Made by a program: the position numbers and the translations under genes. From the NCBI GenBank assembly GCA_943737045.1, contig CALSFV010000120.1, forward strand, positions 116,749 to 180,748: a stretch of 64,000 bases of DNA, in the 5' to 3' direction. Positions 36,274-49,100 of the stretch are shown piece after piece (the stretch's first letter is position 1; every line of letters starts with the position of its first letter). Under the pieces are notes generated by a model. It worked only from the letters and a program-made list of their open reading frames with translations. It searched no databases and had not been told where the DNA came from. Source of the stretch: Parapristionchus giblindavisi (lineage: Eukaryota > Nematoda > Chromadorea > Rhabditida > Diplogasteridae).

Positions 36274-38438
36274 TATCGTACCTCAAAGTTTCTTGTTGCA
36301 GTGAACGTTTCAGAAACATAGTGAACGTTTTTGAAGCGTTCTGAAAGTTTCACAACGCTTCAATACTATTTTTTTAGCTCAATTCGAGTGTTTGTTTCTA
36401 TTTTTCTCATGTTTTCTTTATATATGAGTCATTACCAACACATTATGTTCAATATATAAAAAATATTAACACTAATAGCATGATATATGAATTTCCTGGG
36501 AGCAAGTGAAAACTCAGTTCTCGATAAGTTATACTACCGTGTGCTGAGCAATTCTGATTCACGGTTCCGGCTCATGAGATGAGGAGTGAGCAGGGCGGGC
36601 AAACTTTGTTTTATTCTTTAAAGAATTCTTTTATTTTATTGTTCTACGTGAAGTTGCTTTTGCTGTGCACATATTATCTTTCACCTGTTCGCATCTCTCG
36701 TCTTCATCGCTTACGATTTCACTCGTATTCATTAAAAAGACGCGGTTAGTCCACTAATTCAATAGTTGCGTTCGTCCAGGAATCGTTCGCTGATGTCGTC
36801 TTTCAACTCCAATCCACACTTCTCGCCTCGGGGCAGCTGAATCTAATCTGGTGAGTCCCGTTTTTAATATTTACTTTGTAAATTGAGCATATTACTGGGC
36901 GGCACCTTTCATCATTGATTTACTTATTTTTTTCCATTTAGGGATATAACTCAGCGTCTCGCTTCACCGTCTATGCAGACTGCAGCAAAGCTCGGTGAGT
37001 ACACGTAGTTTTCTTTTTATTTCCGCTTTTTCACTTGTCCAGACCTACATCAGTACATTGTGCAATGCTCACTGTTTTACATCACGAACAGCCTATTCAT
37101 CAATATATATTCTCCGTATTTATTTATTCATTCAGTCCATCCAGAAATTGTAGATGTGGGCAAATTATCGGGTAAGATATTGGTTGCACTATGATAGTTG
37201 ATATGGGGAGGACGATGAAAAAGGTGGACATGATTAAATAATCGGGTTCTTCGTACTACATTGCCTAATGAGTGATTTTATATTACAGTTCTGAACTACT
37301 CCTTCGTCTCGTCATGCGGCAATCTTTTTTGAAGTGGCACGATCGGCGGTTTGTATCTTTATACTTTGAATATTGACTAAAGTCAACAATATGACTTCGA
37401 ATTTTTGTTACATGAATTGTGAGTGATGAATTGTCGATTTTAGGATCATTCGGGTCCATCGAATCGTGATGATAGAAGAGATGAAAGGAAGAAGGGAGGA
37501 GCTGATAGAAAGATCAAGGAGGTATCGTAATTGATTATACTATTGTTTCATTTACTTTATTAGAAAAATGATTCTCTCATATGGTCGGTCGATTTAATAT
37601 TATAATGTTAAGTAGTGTATATTGAAAGTTTGCGGATGTACCATACCCTTAATTCAATCAATAATTCATTCAGGAACCGGTATCTGGTTCTGATGATGAT
37701 AGAAGAAAGAAGGATTCATCGCATCGTTCACCATCTCCATATATTGATTCTGATCTTGATGAAGATACTCGTCATAAGACGAAACACAGTATGGTATCGG
37801 TCGTGAAGAAGCCCTAGTCTCATACCTGCCGTAATCACCCACATTCTCTTGCTTTGAGACTCAATTTTATTTGGACTCTAGCGTAATCCTCACTTGTTTA
37901 GTGATTCATTTTTGTGCATACCTTGGATTTCCGTTCATATTTCTCCCTGAGATTGTTGTGTTTATCGATTGATCAATAAATATTCCGTTTCACCAATCAA
38001 TATTTGGTGTATTGAGTATTCGAACAGTTGAAAGATAATATGTGCACAGCAAAAGCAACTTCACGTAGAACAATAAAATAAAAGAATTCTTTAAAGAATA
38101 AAACAAAGTTTGCCCGCCCTGCTCACTCCTCATCTCATGAGCCGGAACCGTGAATCAGAATTGCTCAGCACACGGTAGTATAACTTATCGTGAACTGAGC
38201 TTTCACTTGCTCCCAGGAAATTCATATATCATGCTATTAGTGTTAATATTTTTTATATATTGAACATAATGTGTTGGTAATGACTCATATATAAAGAAAA
38301 CATGAGAAAAATAGAAACAAACACTCGAATTGAGCTAAAAAAATAGTATTGAAGCGTTGTGAAACTTTCAGAACGCTTCAAAAACGTTCACAATGTTTCT
38401 GAAACTTTCACTGCAACAAGAAACTTTGAGGTACGATA
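36274..38438. mobile_element. 2.2-kb TIR element enclosing a spliced gene fragment
   Basis: Terminal inverted repeats of about 417 bp (36274-36690 and 38022-38438) start TATCGTACCTCAAAG and end with its complement. They are near-identical over long stretches. The outermost bases are TA on both sides, which would fit a TA target duplication as in Tc1/mariner-type elements, but that class is not proven. Instead of a recognisable transposase, the 1.3-kb interior has exon-like blocks with good splice sites and an AATAAA signal near 37976. Confidence 0.75.
36780..37817 (+). pseudogene. spliced gene or gene fragment inside the TIR element, unrecognised
   Basis: Exon-like blocks with GT..AG borders: 36780-36850, 36942-36994, 37136-37171, 37289-37348, 37444-37521, 37674-37817. 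The first four join in one frame (QLQSTLLASGQLNLI, then MQTAAKLVHPEIVDVGKLS) but hit a stop in the fourth block. The last two join in another frame into a charged, serine-rich C terminus (NRDDRRDERKKGGADRKIKE; SHRSPSPYIDSDLDED; ending VSVVKKP and TAG at 37815-37817). I find no splice choice that carries one open frame through all six. Either a block is mis-called, there are two short products, or the gene is broken. I do not recognise the family; the tail resembles nuclear RS/RD-type proteins only in composition. A poly(A) signal follows near 37976. It could be a host gene captured by the element or an element-encoded accessory gene. Confidence 0.4.
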
Positions 38439-38965
38439 GAAGGAAATGATGGAATGAATGAAATCGATAAACAATTGTGTGATATGAACTCTATGCGATT
38501 GTATTTTACCATACTGGAAATAGAAATACACCGTACCATCTACAAGGAATATCTCCAAATTAATCAGGAAATCACTGGTTGTTAGCTTTCAGAGAGGGAG
38601 AGAGTATTCTGACTCTCAAAGTACTTTGGGGGGTTTCCCCTTTCAGGAACAAAGGGATTAATGACAAGGGAAAATGTGATCAAAGATCAAATAGAAGGTC
38701 ATATACGATAAATGAACCGATTGGGATCAATCCGATATATAATAATAATATAATATGGTGATCGAGAGTGAGAATGAGTGGGCGTGGTTTAGCGATAGAA
38801 GGAGAAGGAGAGGGATAGGTAGTAGAAGAGTCAGAGTTAGTGGATATGATATATGAAACTGGAAAGGAAGGCAATTATATCAAGTTCAGTAAAAGGAATG
38901 GATTAGTGTATCTTTGAAGAGGAACAACCATGTAGTAATCATGATCAGTCCCTCCTCTCAGCCAT

Positions 38966-39300
38966 TTAGAGAGGGAGAAGGAGAAGAGGAGGAAGGGAGA
39001 GGGAGAGGAGGGAAGGAGAGGTAGAAGGAGAGGGAGAGGAGGGAAGGAGAGGTAGAAGGAGAGGGAGAATTCTCCACCCTCTCAACACTTATTCGTTCAT
39101 TCAAGGTGATAGATCAGAGAGTGAGATACAAGCAACTATTTCATGTTTTTGAGGTTCAATACCCCTCCCTCTCCCTTTCTCACCCTCTCCCCTCCCTCTC
39201 CTTTTTCTCCTCTCCCCTCCCTCTCCTTTTTCTCCTCTCCCCTCTCTCTCCTTTTTCTCCTCTCCCCTCCTTCTCCCTCTGCCCTTCGCTCCCTCTTCAA
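38966..39300. repeat. GAGAGG and CTCTCC low-complexity tracts in opposite polarity
   Basis: A GAGGGA/GAGAGG tract (38966-39070) is followed after about 100 bp by a CTCTCC tract (39160-39300). The two could pair in RNA. Confidence 0.8.
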
Positions 39301-42084
39301 TCTACAAACCATTCGCCCATCGGTCAATCCATTCTCATGAGAGAAAACTGTGTTCTTCAAAAGATTGAACACAATAGCCTAAGTGCTCAAGAAAGAACAG
39401 ATGAAAGGAAGAATAGGCAAGATATATGGAGAGGGAGAGAAAGGGAGAGGGAGAGAAAGGGAGAGGGAGAGGTCCAGATCAAACTCTCAATATTATCTAC
39501 TATTATTGTGTGGAAGAATGTGTGATTAATGATATTTCAACCCGATGACAACAAAAGAATGACATAAATGAACGATTTGGATGAATTTGTTCTAAATGAA
39601 CAAATTGACTCATATTTCCATCAGTTTGATGAACTGCACAATTGTGCACGGTAGTTACTAAGACAAAAACAGGACGGAAATAACAAGGAACATTTTTTGG
39701 CATGGAGGTTCGAACATCACGGGATGACCGGCACTGATTGAGTTACGGTAGAACATTCATCCCATGATTCACGGATAGTCCTTGCTAGTGATAGATAATA
39801 GGCATCGTATAATAGATAGCTAATGTTCGTTGTAGACGAGAATAAAGAGAAGATGTCTCTGATAATGTTCATGACATACGTGACTTTTCGTATTTTGAAA
39901 AAAAAATATCATGATAATCGATCAACGATTGATTATCGATTGATTTTGGTCTAAACAAAGATGATGGTCATGTATAGGTTCTAGAAAGAAATAATCGTTT
40001 CAGCTTTTTTTACACTTAGAAAACTCAACGTGGTTGAAAGTTCACTGAAAGATAACACATGTAGTATAAGTTAAGTCGATTGGTACCATACAATTCATGT
40101 CAATGTACTCTATACTTTAGCAATTTGACAAACTCTCCCTCTTCTTCTCCCTCTCTCCTCTCTCCTCTCCCTCTTCTTCTCCCTCTTCTTCTCCCTCTTC
40201 TTCTCCCTTCCCCCCTCAATATTTCGTCTTTTGTCTGCAATCTACAATAGAGAGGTAGAGGAAGAGAGGAACTAGAGGATTGACTGGTCTTAAATGGTAA
40301 AAGAAGGTCTTAACTCTGATCGTAACTAACCATGAGGTACCATGAGGTACTAACTAACCATTCATTCATTCATTCATTCATTCATTGTCGATTTCTTTTC
40401 CAATGATTTGTTGTTCCAAGACTGATAATCTATTCATTGTGTACATATTGACACTGTCAATAGTTAGTTATGAATACCAAACATTCCAATAGATACTATT
40501 ATTATGATTACAGAGAATAACAAGAGCAATTTCCGATGGATAATGATATCTATATAGTGTTTATTAGTACTGTAGAGTGAACTTTGGTGTGTTCAGGATA
40601 AAGTAGAGTGAGTTATGATCTGTGAAAAAAAGTAGAGAAAAGAGAAGAAAAGCAGAGAAACTCTCCTCGTTATATAACTCTCTCGTTTCTTTCTTTTCTT
40701 TCGACTTTTGATCATGAAATAGTTCGTTGAAGGATCAATGGTTCTGTTGTGTGATAGACTTCTATTGAATTTTAATTTTCGAGGAATTTGTCTTGCAATG
40801 AACAAGACAATTTTACCTAGATCAAAAAATATTTGCACAACCTTTGGTAGTGTGTAAATATTTTTAGTGAAAGATACTTTAAGAAGAGACATAAATGTGA
40901 TCTTTTCCTCCTTTGAGTCAAGAATACTATTGATTTATTGCTAATTAAAGTATTCATTAAAAAATTCTGCGACTTGCCTATAACGGAATGATTCCTCTCT
41001 TAATTTGATGGTTCACCATGATTATTTTTGGAAAGAGTTTCCTGTTACAAAACTACTCCCTCACAATGAATGTTCAACGAATTTGATCTTATCTAACGAT
41101 ATGAACCATATAACACATGAAAAACATGTGCATACCATCGGTTTCATCTATGAATCCTTTACTTCAACTTTCATTAAATGGAGCGAAACATTTGTAAAAT
41201 ACCGTAATCTAATCTACAGCCAATGTTCAAAGTTTTAGATTTATTTCAACGTTTTCCATATGCTTGTGTATTTTGTGTATTTTTTATACAAAAAGTGTTC
41301 GAAAAAAACGGAAAAAAACTGTTCAGAAATATGTCCTTTTTTTAAAAAAAGTGGAAAAATCAGTGGCGTGGGTGAAAATAATTTTTTTTAAAATTAAAAA
41401 CATCATCAAAAACGTTGCTCTGAAATCTATAAAGTCATATAAATTCCTTAAGATGAATCAAACCGTTTCAGAATCATGTAAACTTTTCCTTATGTTCCAT
41501 ATTCGTTGCATCGAAATTCTTATCGTTTCTATTGTAAACATTTTCTTCGAAAATGCGATTCGATTTATATTAAAATAATTTCCTTAATAAAATGTCGAAC
41601 ACTTGATGTCACTTTAAAGGGACCGGGAAACGAAAAACAAGTTGAACTCATATAAAAGATCTTGAAATTCTGTTTCGAAATATATACATATTATATCATA
41701 AGAATTTTCTGGTAAGGAGAACGGCGCAGTTAAAAAACTACAGTCTGCTCCAGACAGCGGGAGCCTTTTCCTAATTGCCAAACCAACCCTTTGGATACGA
41801 CTTGAAATAGAATATTTTGATGATAATTCTATCCGCAGTGGGGAATTATGAAGAATAAAACTCAATAATGGGCTATTTTGGGCTTTTCGATGGTGTTTTT
41901 TCCGATAGCATACAGAAGTTCGGAAACCTCGCTCGTGGTGTGGAGCAGGCTACAGTAATCCAACTTCTTAACAGAGTGTCTTTTCAAACTTTCAAATACA
42001 TATTTCTGAATAGTTTTTTGAGCTTATATTCATGAGATCAACTATTTTAACTATTTCGAATCGAAATTTTTGGTTGCCAGCTGC

Positions 42085-42180
42085 CTTTAAGGCCACACCC
42101 CAAGCAAATTTGAATCTCTCCTCTCTGGCAATGTTTTCTTCCTTTCTTTATCTACGAGAGAGTATTACCAATGCGGAAGG
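42085..42180. repeat. CTCTCTCG-family repeat copy
   Basis: Contains CTTTAAGGCCACACCCCAAG and CTACGAGAGAGTATTACC, matching copies near 45370, 51290 and 57555. Confidence 0.5.
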
Positions 42181-43149
42181 TAATATTAGCATGGAGTATT
42201 CCTTTAAATACTGTAAGATAAATAATATTGAATTGTAAATGTATTATTAATGCTATAATTGTAATGATTTATCAGCAAAAGCGGAATAAAAAAGATCATC
42301 GGGAGATTGACATAGATTGGATAGGAAAAGCAGCAACAACAATTATAATTAATATTTATATTATTTAAATATACTCTTTATAGGCAATGAATGAATGAAT
42401 GAATGGTCTAAATGGATTGAACAAAGGTACCCTGAGCAATGAAAGCTTAGAATTTTAATGAATTAATAATAAGAATAAATAATACCACTACATCTGCTGT
42501 CAAAAGTAAAGGTTTGGCGTTACAATGAATTATTGATTTTAGTCTCTGTATTCAAAAGCCAAATATGCACGGAAACTATCACAAACCGATTGCAGTACGT
42601 TTAAGAGATCAAATATAAATCGACTACCGTATCCCTATGATTACGGTATGGCGAACGATGGGTCGCATTCATGACAGGATAAATCGAAGAAAGAAGGAAA
42701 AAATAAAAGAATAAGGCAATGATGAGGCGAGCGAGCTTGGTTTCAGAATGTGCGATAGAAAATAAAGGAAAGATATAGGAAGTTGAATAAGCGAATTGTT
42801 GTTTACAATAATTAATGAAGATGAGACTGTAAGTACGGAATAAAATGAAACGAATGAGAAGAACCAGTATGACAAAGAGAATTGGGCCAATAAAGAGGAG
42901 AATAACATTAGGAGACTAAAGAATATTGATGCAATACTCTTTCATAGATCGAATATTGATTGATTTAATGATCTACAAGGGACAACGACTAATCGATAAT
43001 TGAACAAATGAACGAAAGAAAGGAGAGATGCTTGTAGCTATGGGAATGATGGTTTGACTTGAGAAAGCCAGATTGATAAGGGTACTACATATGTGTTAGT
43101 CTATTGATCGATAAGTGAGGGATTACTGTAGATCATAATCAATCGATAA

Positions 43150-46100
43150 TTACTGTGTATTGGCTACGAGACTGGTTTCACTATCCTTTCGGATAGGTCC
43201 TGTTCCGGCTAGCGATGACGAATGGAATAGTTTATAGATACCAATTAAAGGCTCCGGTCCGAGTTGTAGATCAGACAATCTAGAATTAACGATCGATTTT
43301 TGATTAATCAATACCGTATGCTCCCCTACCGTATCTGAGCGATTCCCATGAACGCCTTCCGTTCCATTCTACCGTAGTCGCCAAGTACCGTAATCTAGAA
43401 TCAAGAGTCACTTCACGATAGTTCAGGTGCAGACTACCGTACCTGTAGCATTTTGTCGCGTGGACTTTCAGGGAAGATCAAATGTTGTTGGAAGAGTGGA
43501 TTGGTCGTCTTTCTCACGGGATTGGTCTTCGCCTTAGCAACACATGTCTTTCCCTCCATCAAGTACACTTTCACATATGGAGCTGATATTCATTATATTA
43601 TTGATTATATTGATTATATTATTAATTAATTATTCAGAATTAGTATTCTTATGGTCGGAAAGTATTTACATTTACAGTATTCCCATGAAACATTCCCTTC
43701 GAGACCGTAAATCGTGTGAAATCTGATTGTTTTGTGCTTATGATCTCTCAGGGAAATCTCGTCATTCGGAATATTTCAGGAGACGTTATGACGTTATCTC
43801 TCTATATCTTTTACTTCATATCTCTATCTTTGATCACAGCGGAAATTATGTTTGAGTATTACTGATACTGAGAAAGGGAAAAGCAGCTGAAGTTTCTTAT
43901 TTGAAAGACCATCAATCAAATATAAAAGATAAAGATCAAAGATGAACCATACCCGGACTGATCTTAACACCCGGTTTCACGACGAGATTCTTAGCTTTTA
44001 TGACCTCGACATCAATGCCTGATCGACTTGCAGCGATGCCTAATTGAATCTCTCCCAGGACTGGTGAGGCAAGCACCTGACGTCCCACAACCTGTAAGGA
44101 TGGTTAATGAGCTACCAGTCTGGTTTATCATCTCATTAACCAATCTCTCACCTGTCCCGGTCCGAGGTTGTCGATGAAGGAGCCCAATTGCCCATCAGGC
44201 ACTACCGGCGGCCAGCTGAAATGAGATGTGGTTAATCGTAAGCCCATAAATGGTTAACCCCGCGCGGGGATTGGTAAACCCCGCGTACTTGTCACTGTGG
44301 CTGCTATCCGTGGACTCCTTGGACGTCTGCTTAAGAAAAGGGGCCTGGAGACGGCTTTCTAACGATGTTCCCGAACCTCCTCCGCCTATAGTAAAAATGA
44401 TTAGATTTCGAAGGAGAATAGATAGGGGAAAATTTCCGTTTCCTAATATCCAAGATATTGTTAACACAAACAACACATCCACAAACAAAAAATACGTACA
44501 AAACTAGATATAAATGAATAAATATATCTACCTATGGATTGTCCATTACCGCCCATTGAAGGAATTCCAACTTCTTCCGATCGAGCAAATCCCGTTCGTT
44601 TTCCTACAATGATAACATTTCATCACTATATCATTATTAGTTAATCAATAATTTCTGATTGTCATACAAATTTCATACATGGTTAAACATTTTCCAGATT
44701 TATTAATATGAGATTTTCACGTCTTATTTTGTCTGTATTGATCGTACGTTCGAGAGATATTATCAGTTGTTGATTATGACTTACAACGTGATAATCATTC
44801 AAGTTTCAGCTGGATAGATAATTATACCTCAAGCTGATAACTACTTTGTTAGCATTTAAGTTACCTCTGCAAAAGTTTATGAAATCGATAACCTCAAAAA
44901 CCAATACAAGAGTTGTTGTCATCTTTAAACGACTGTGTATAAAATGATGTTATTATACTAGAAATCTATGCAGAAATTGAGTGAAGATCCAATTTATATT
45001 TAACAATTTAAGAGATTAGTTAATAGTTAGCATAGAATATAGATACCTGCTGCGGCTCCCTTTCCAGGTATGAATCTAGTCATGAGAGATTTCTTTCTCT
45101 CCTTCATAGATAATGTTTCACCATTTCCTCCATTGCCTTTATCACGTTGAGAATGAATCTCGTCGTCCCTTCAAAAGTATTTTATTTTTATAAAAAATAT
45201 TGTAATAAAATTAAAGAACATATTCTTAAACTTCCGAGAAGCAATTTCAAGTTCAACTGGAGGATTCGCTGAATTTAAAAATAAATGATTGTGAAATGAT
45301 ATGAAATGAATTATGATGATATCAAGACTACAAAGTTACCTTATAGTTAGAATAGGAACCCTCAAAGGTACATCCGAGTATTTTAAACTCTCCGCTCTGA
45401 TCACACTCTCTCGCTTTCTTTCTCTCTTCTTTGAGAGTAAAATTAGCCTGGGATGTGCCCTTAAAGGACTGCTCTCCCATGAATCTCATACCCATTCAGA
45501 CATTGCAAACGAGAAAATCCATTGGAATTCAACGGATAAATTACAATTAAACGATAATTTTCCGTTCTATCAACATTATGTCACTTCATTTGTATGTTGG
45601 AAAGGTTAATTACCCTGGAGTGAAACTAAACGGAAAAGTAATGAGTAATTTGGTTTGATGGAATACGAGAGAGAATGAGTGATCAGAGAAAAGACAATGT
45701 AAATTAGATAATTTGAGTTGTATTCAATGATATGATATGATATGATATGATATGATATGATATGATATGATATGATATGATATGATATGATATGATTGAA
45801 TGAATGAATGAATACCGATGTCTTCTATCTCTTCTATCATCATTCATATCCTCTGACATATCCTCTCCTCTTGTATCCTCTGTAGGTCGACGACGATTTA
45901 TTGTCCTGAAAACAATTATTTGTCTTATTAATATTTAAACATTTATGAATTGAAAAGAGTCTTGATAGGGATAAGGAAATGCACCTTACGAAAGGACTGA
46001 GGGAAGGAGAGGGAGATGGAGAGGGATAGGTAGAGGTAGAGGGAGAGGAGAGAAGAAGGAGAGGGAGAGGGAGGGAACCTCTTCTTATTCCTCATTTCTT

Positions 46101-49100
46101 TCTATGATACTATGACAACGGTAGACTCCGCCCATTTCTCTATCTACTATCTATTACATAAAGTTTATACCACTTCTACATTAGATATGACTATTCCCTT
46201 AAATTCTTCAAGATCTCAATTATTCCATCTTTATCCTCCGACCCTTTCACTGTCGTTTTCAATACGACTCTACCCATTTCAGACTCTCTCTCCCTCTCCC
46301 TTTCTCTTTCAATCACTCTCCCTCTCCCTCCTTTTATCCCTCTCCTCTCCCTCTCCTGCCTCTCTCTCTCTCCTCCTCTCCCTCCTCTCTCTCTCCTCCT
46401 ATCCCTCTCCCTCTCCCTCTCTCTCCTTCTCCCTCTCCCTCTCCCTCTCTCTCCTTCTTCCTCTCCCTCTCCCTCCTTTTATCCCTCTCCTCTCCCTCTC
46501 CCTCCTCTCTCTCCTCCTCTCCCTCTCTCTCCTCCTCTCCCTCTCCCTCCTCTCTCTCTCCCTCCTCTCCCTCCCCCTCTCCCTCCTCTCTCTCTCCTAC
46601 TCTTCTTCTCCCTCTCCCCCTCTCTCTCCCTCTCTCCTCCTCTACCTCTCCCTCTCCCTCTCTTCTCTCCCTCCCTCTCCTCTCCCTCTCTCTCCTTCTC
46701 CCTCTCCCTCTCCCTCTCTCCTCTCCCTCCCTCTCTTCTCCCACTCTTCTCCCTCCCTCTCCTTCTCCCTCTCCCTCTCTCCCTTTCTCTCCTTCTCCCT
46801 CTCCCTCTCCCTCTCTCCTCTCCCTCCCTCTCTTCTCCCTCTCTTCTCCCTCCCTCTCCTTCTCCCTCTCCCTCTCCCCCTCTCTTCTCCCTCTCTCTCC
46901 TTCTCCCTCTCCCTCTCCCCCTCTCTCTCCCTCTCTCTCCTTCTCCTTCACCTCATTCCGTCTCCATCGGTAACTCAATTGCCATTCCTTCCTACATACA
47001 ATGAGATAAACCCACATACGGGATAAGGGAGAAGAGGATGAATTACAAACGTCGAAGGAGACGCACGCAATTCAATTTTTGACTAGGCTCTTATCGCTTT
47101 AGGAAACGTCGACTGAGCTCATCGCACTACGTAGGCACACGCAATATGAGAACAGCTTAAGAATATATGAGGAATGGAGAAAATTGTGTGAATGTACACT
47201 AGGATTACGGTATTGACACAAAATGGGATACATCGATAATAATTCCATAATACGAACCTAACAAGTGGGAGTGATTGATTAGAATGAGCAGATAAAGTTT
47301 CACTTCCATCACTACCGTATCCACCTGATTCTGCCATCATTACACGACCATTGGGAGAACGAGGATCTGTACGAGCTGATACTCCCAAACTGAAAGATCA
47401 AAGATCAATATCGAATAGAGATCAAAGATCATAATCTTTATATTTAGAAAGTTTTAACTCAAAATGATTCCTTGATAGACTAACATATTGAGAGAAAGAA
47501 GTTCAGATCATTTTGATTTTTGATGAGAAAGCCTTACAACAAATTGTTTCTGAAGTTATATTTCAATGTAGAACTTGTTTGGATGATCCTAAGAGATTAA
47601 TGAATTTAAAAGAAAAGAACTCTGATAGAATTGTGAAAAATATATGAAAAGTAGAGAGTAAACTCGAAGAGGCGATGTTTTCGGGTTCAGACAAGGCAAT
47701 AACGAAGAAAGGGATATGACCGGGGTTAGTTTAGAGAGGGAGAGGGAGAGAGGGAAGAAAGATAAAAAAGGAGAGGGAAAAGAAGAAGAAGAGAAAAAGC
47801 TATGGATACCTAAGGTATCCATCATAGAGAACGTTCCTACCTCTAGAGGTAGAAAGAGGAGAAAATTGTGAGGAAAGGAAGAGGGGAGAGGGAGATATAA
47901 GAATAATGATAGAAAGGAGGAAATGGATATAACGATGGTTGTGAAGAAGAAATGGAAGAAGATTGAAGGAGTAGATACAAATGATGGAGAGGGGGGAGAG
48001 AGGAGGGGAGAGGTAGAGGGAGAGAGAAAGAAAGAAAGAGAGAGATAGAGAGAGGGAGAGGGAGGGAGAGAGTAAAAAGATAAAAAGTTATAAAATAGAT
48101 TATAATTGAGCTAAAGGGCTGTGCATTAGTCTTGATTGGTATGTACATTTTCTTCATTAAAAAATTAGTAGGAAGGAAGATTTAATGAAAAATCGATTTC
48201 CCAAAAAAACCAATAAATCAATAAATACCGTGCTAAATCAGGGGGATCATCAGGATTGGGCGGAGGTTCATCGGGAAGATATCGATTGTACATACGAGAG
48301 GCACTCATTTGTTCTGCGGTTACTGTAATCGATTATTGATTGATTCGGAATGTTTTTTTAATTATGAATACATACCACCGATCTAATTTGAAATTCTCTG
48401 TTTTGACCTCATTCTCTCACTCTCTTTGTCTGCGAGAGAGATTACTTTTTATGTATGAGCATTTTACAACATAAACCTCCATTCATGAAATATTTAATGA
48501 AATTCTATAAAATATACTAATAACTCAATCTACATTGTCTCATCGCAGTCGCACTCCTTGGTCTTCGATCTTTATATCGATTTGATTGTCGTGGTGAATG
48601 TGTGGGAAGAGCATAACCGTAATCCGATAAATATCCCGAATTCTGTAATATAATATATCCCTCATCATTACGTACTCATTAGTACGAATTCTAGTATTCA
48701 TTGCCAGAAAGAAGTCGATTTTCATACGGTAAATATTCTAATGGCCAAATCGTGAAATTTTGATGGGTTTTCTAGGGTTTTTGAAAATAGTGAAATTGAA
48801 GGTAAATTACTTTGTTCAAAGTCCAATCCTCCTCTGGTCCTTGTCTTGGTGAAGGACTCATCATTCCTCCTCCCTCTCTATCTCTCTCCCTCTCCCTATC
48901 CCCTCTCCCTCGTTCATCTCTCACTCCACCCCTATCGTACGTTCGAGATCGTCGTATTGTATTTGCATCGGGATACTGTAAAGGTAACAGTAAGAGTATC
49001 GATCGATAGTTACCGTACCGATTGCCGTTCGTGACCGTAGCGTCTTTCGTACGGATAGTCAGTGATCGGCTCCATACCAGTGTCTGTAGAGGTATACGAT

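Larger units (their letters stand above)
38439..43149. other. 4.7-kb intergenic region downstream of the RIM gene
   Basis: No exon recognised on either strand. Contents: GA/CT low-complexity blocks (about 38966-39070, 39160-39300, 39428-39472, 40135-40210), a (ATTC)n run near 40358-40386, AT-rich sequence around 41250-41600, and a repeat near 42085-42180. Open frames at 39106-39525 and 41264-41578 have low-complexity or intron-like composition and are not called. Confidence 0.5.

Noticed and set aside
39106..39525. 139-codon frame on the plus strand
   Set aside because: Crosses two low-complexity tracts; no family resemblance.
45190..45270. Candidate extra RIM exon before 45168
   Set aside because: Its only phase-compatible reading hits a stop, and the flanking exons join directly in phase.
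46112..47026. Open frames of 304 and 227 codons on opposite strands
   Set aside because: Both come from the CTCTCC array; Ser/Leu/Pro and Arg/Glu/Gly repeats with no domain, inside a RIM intron.
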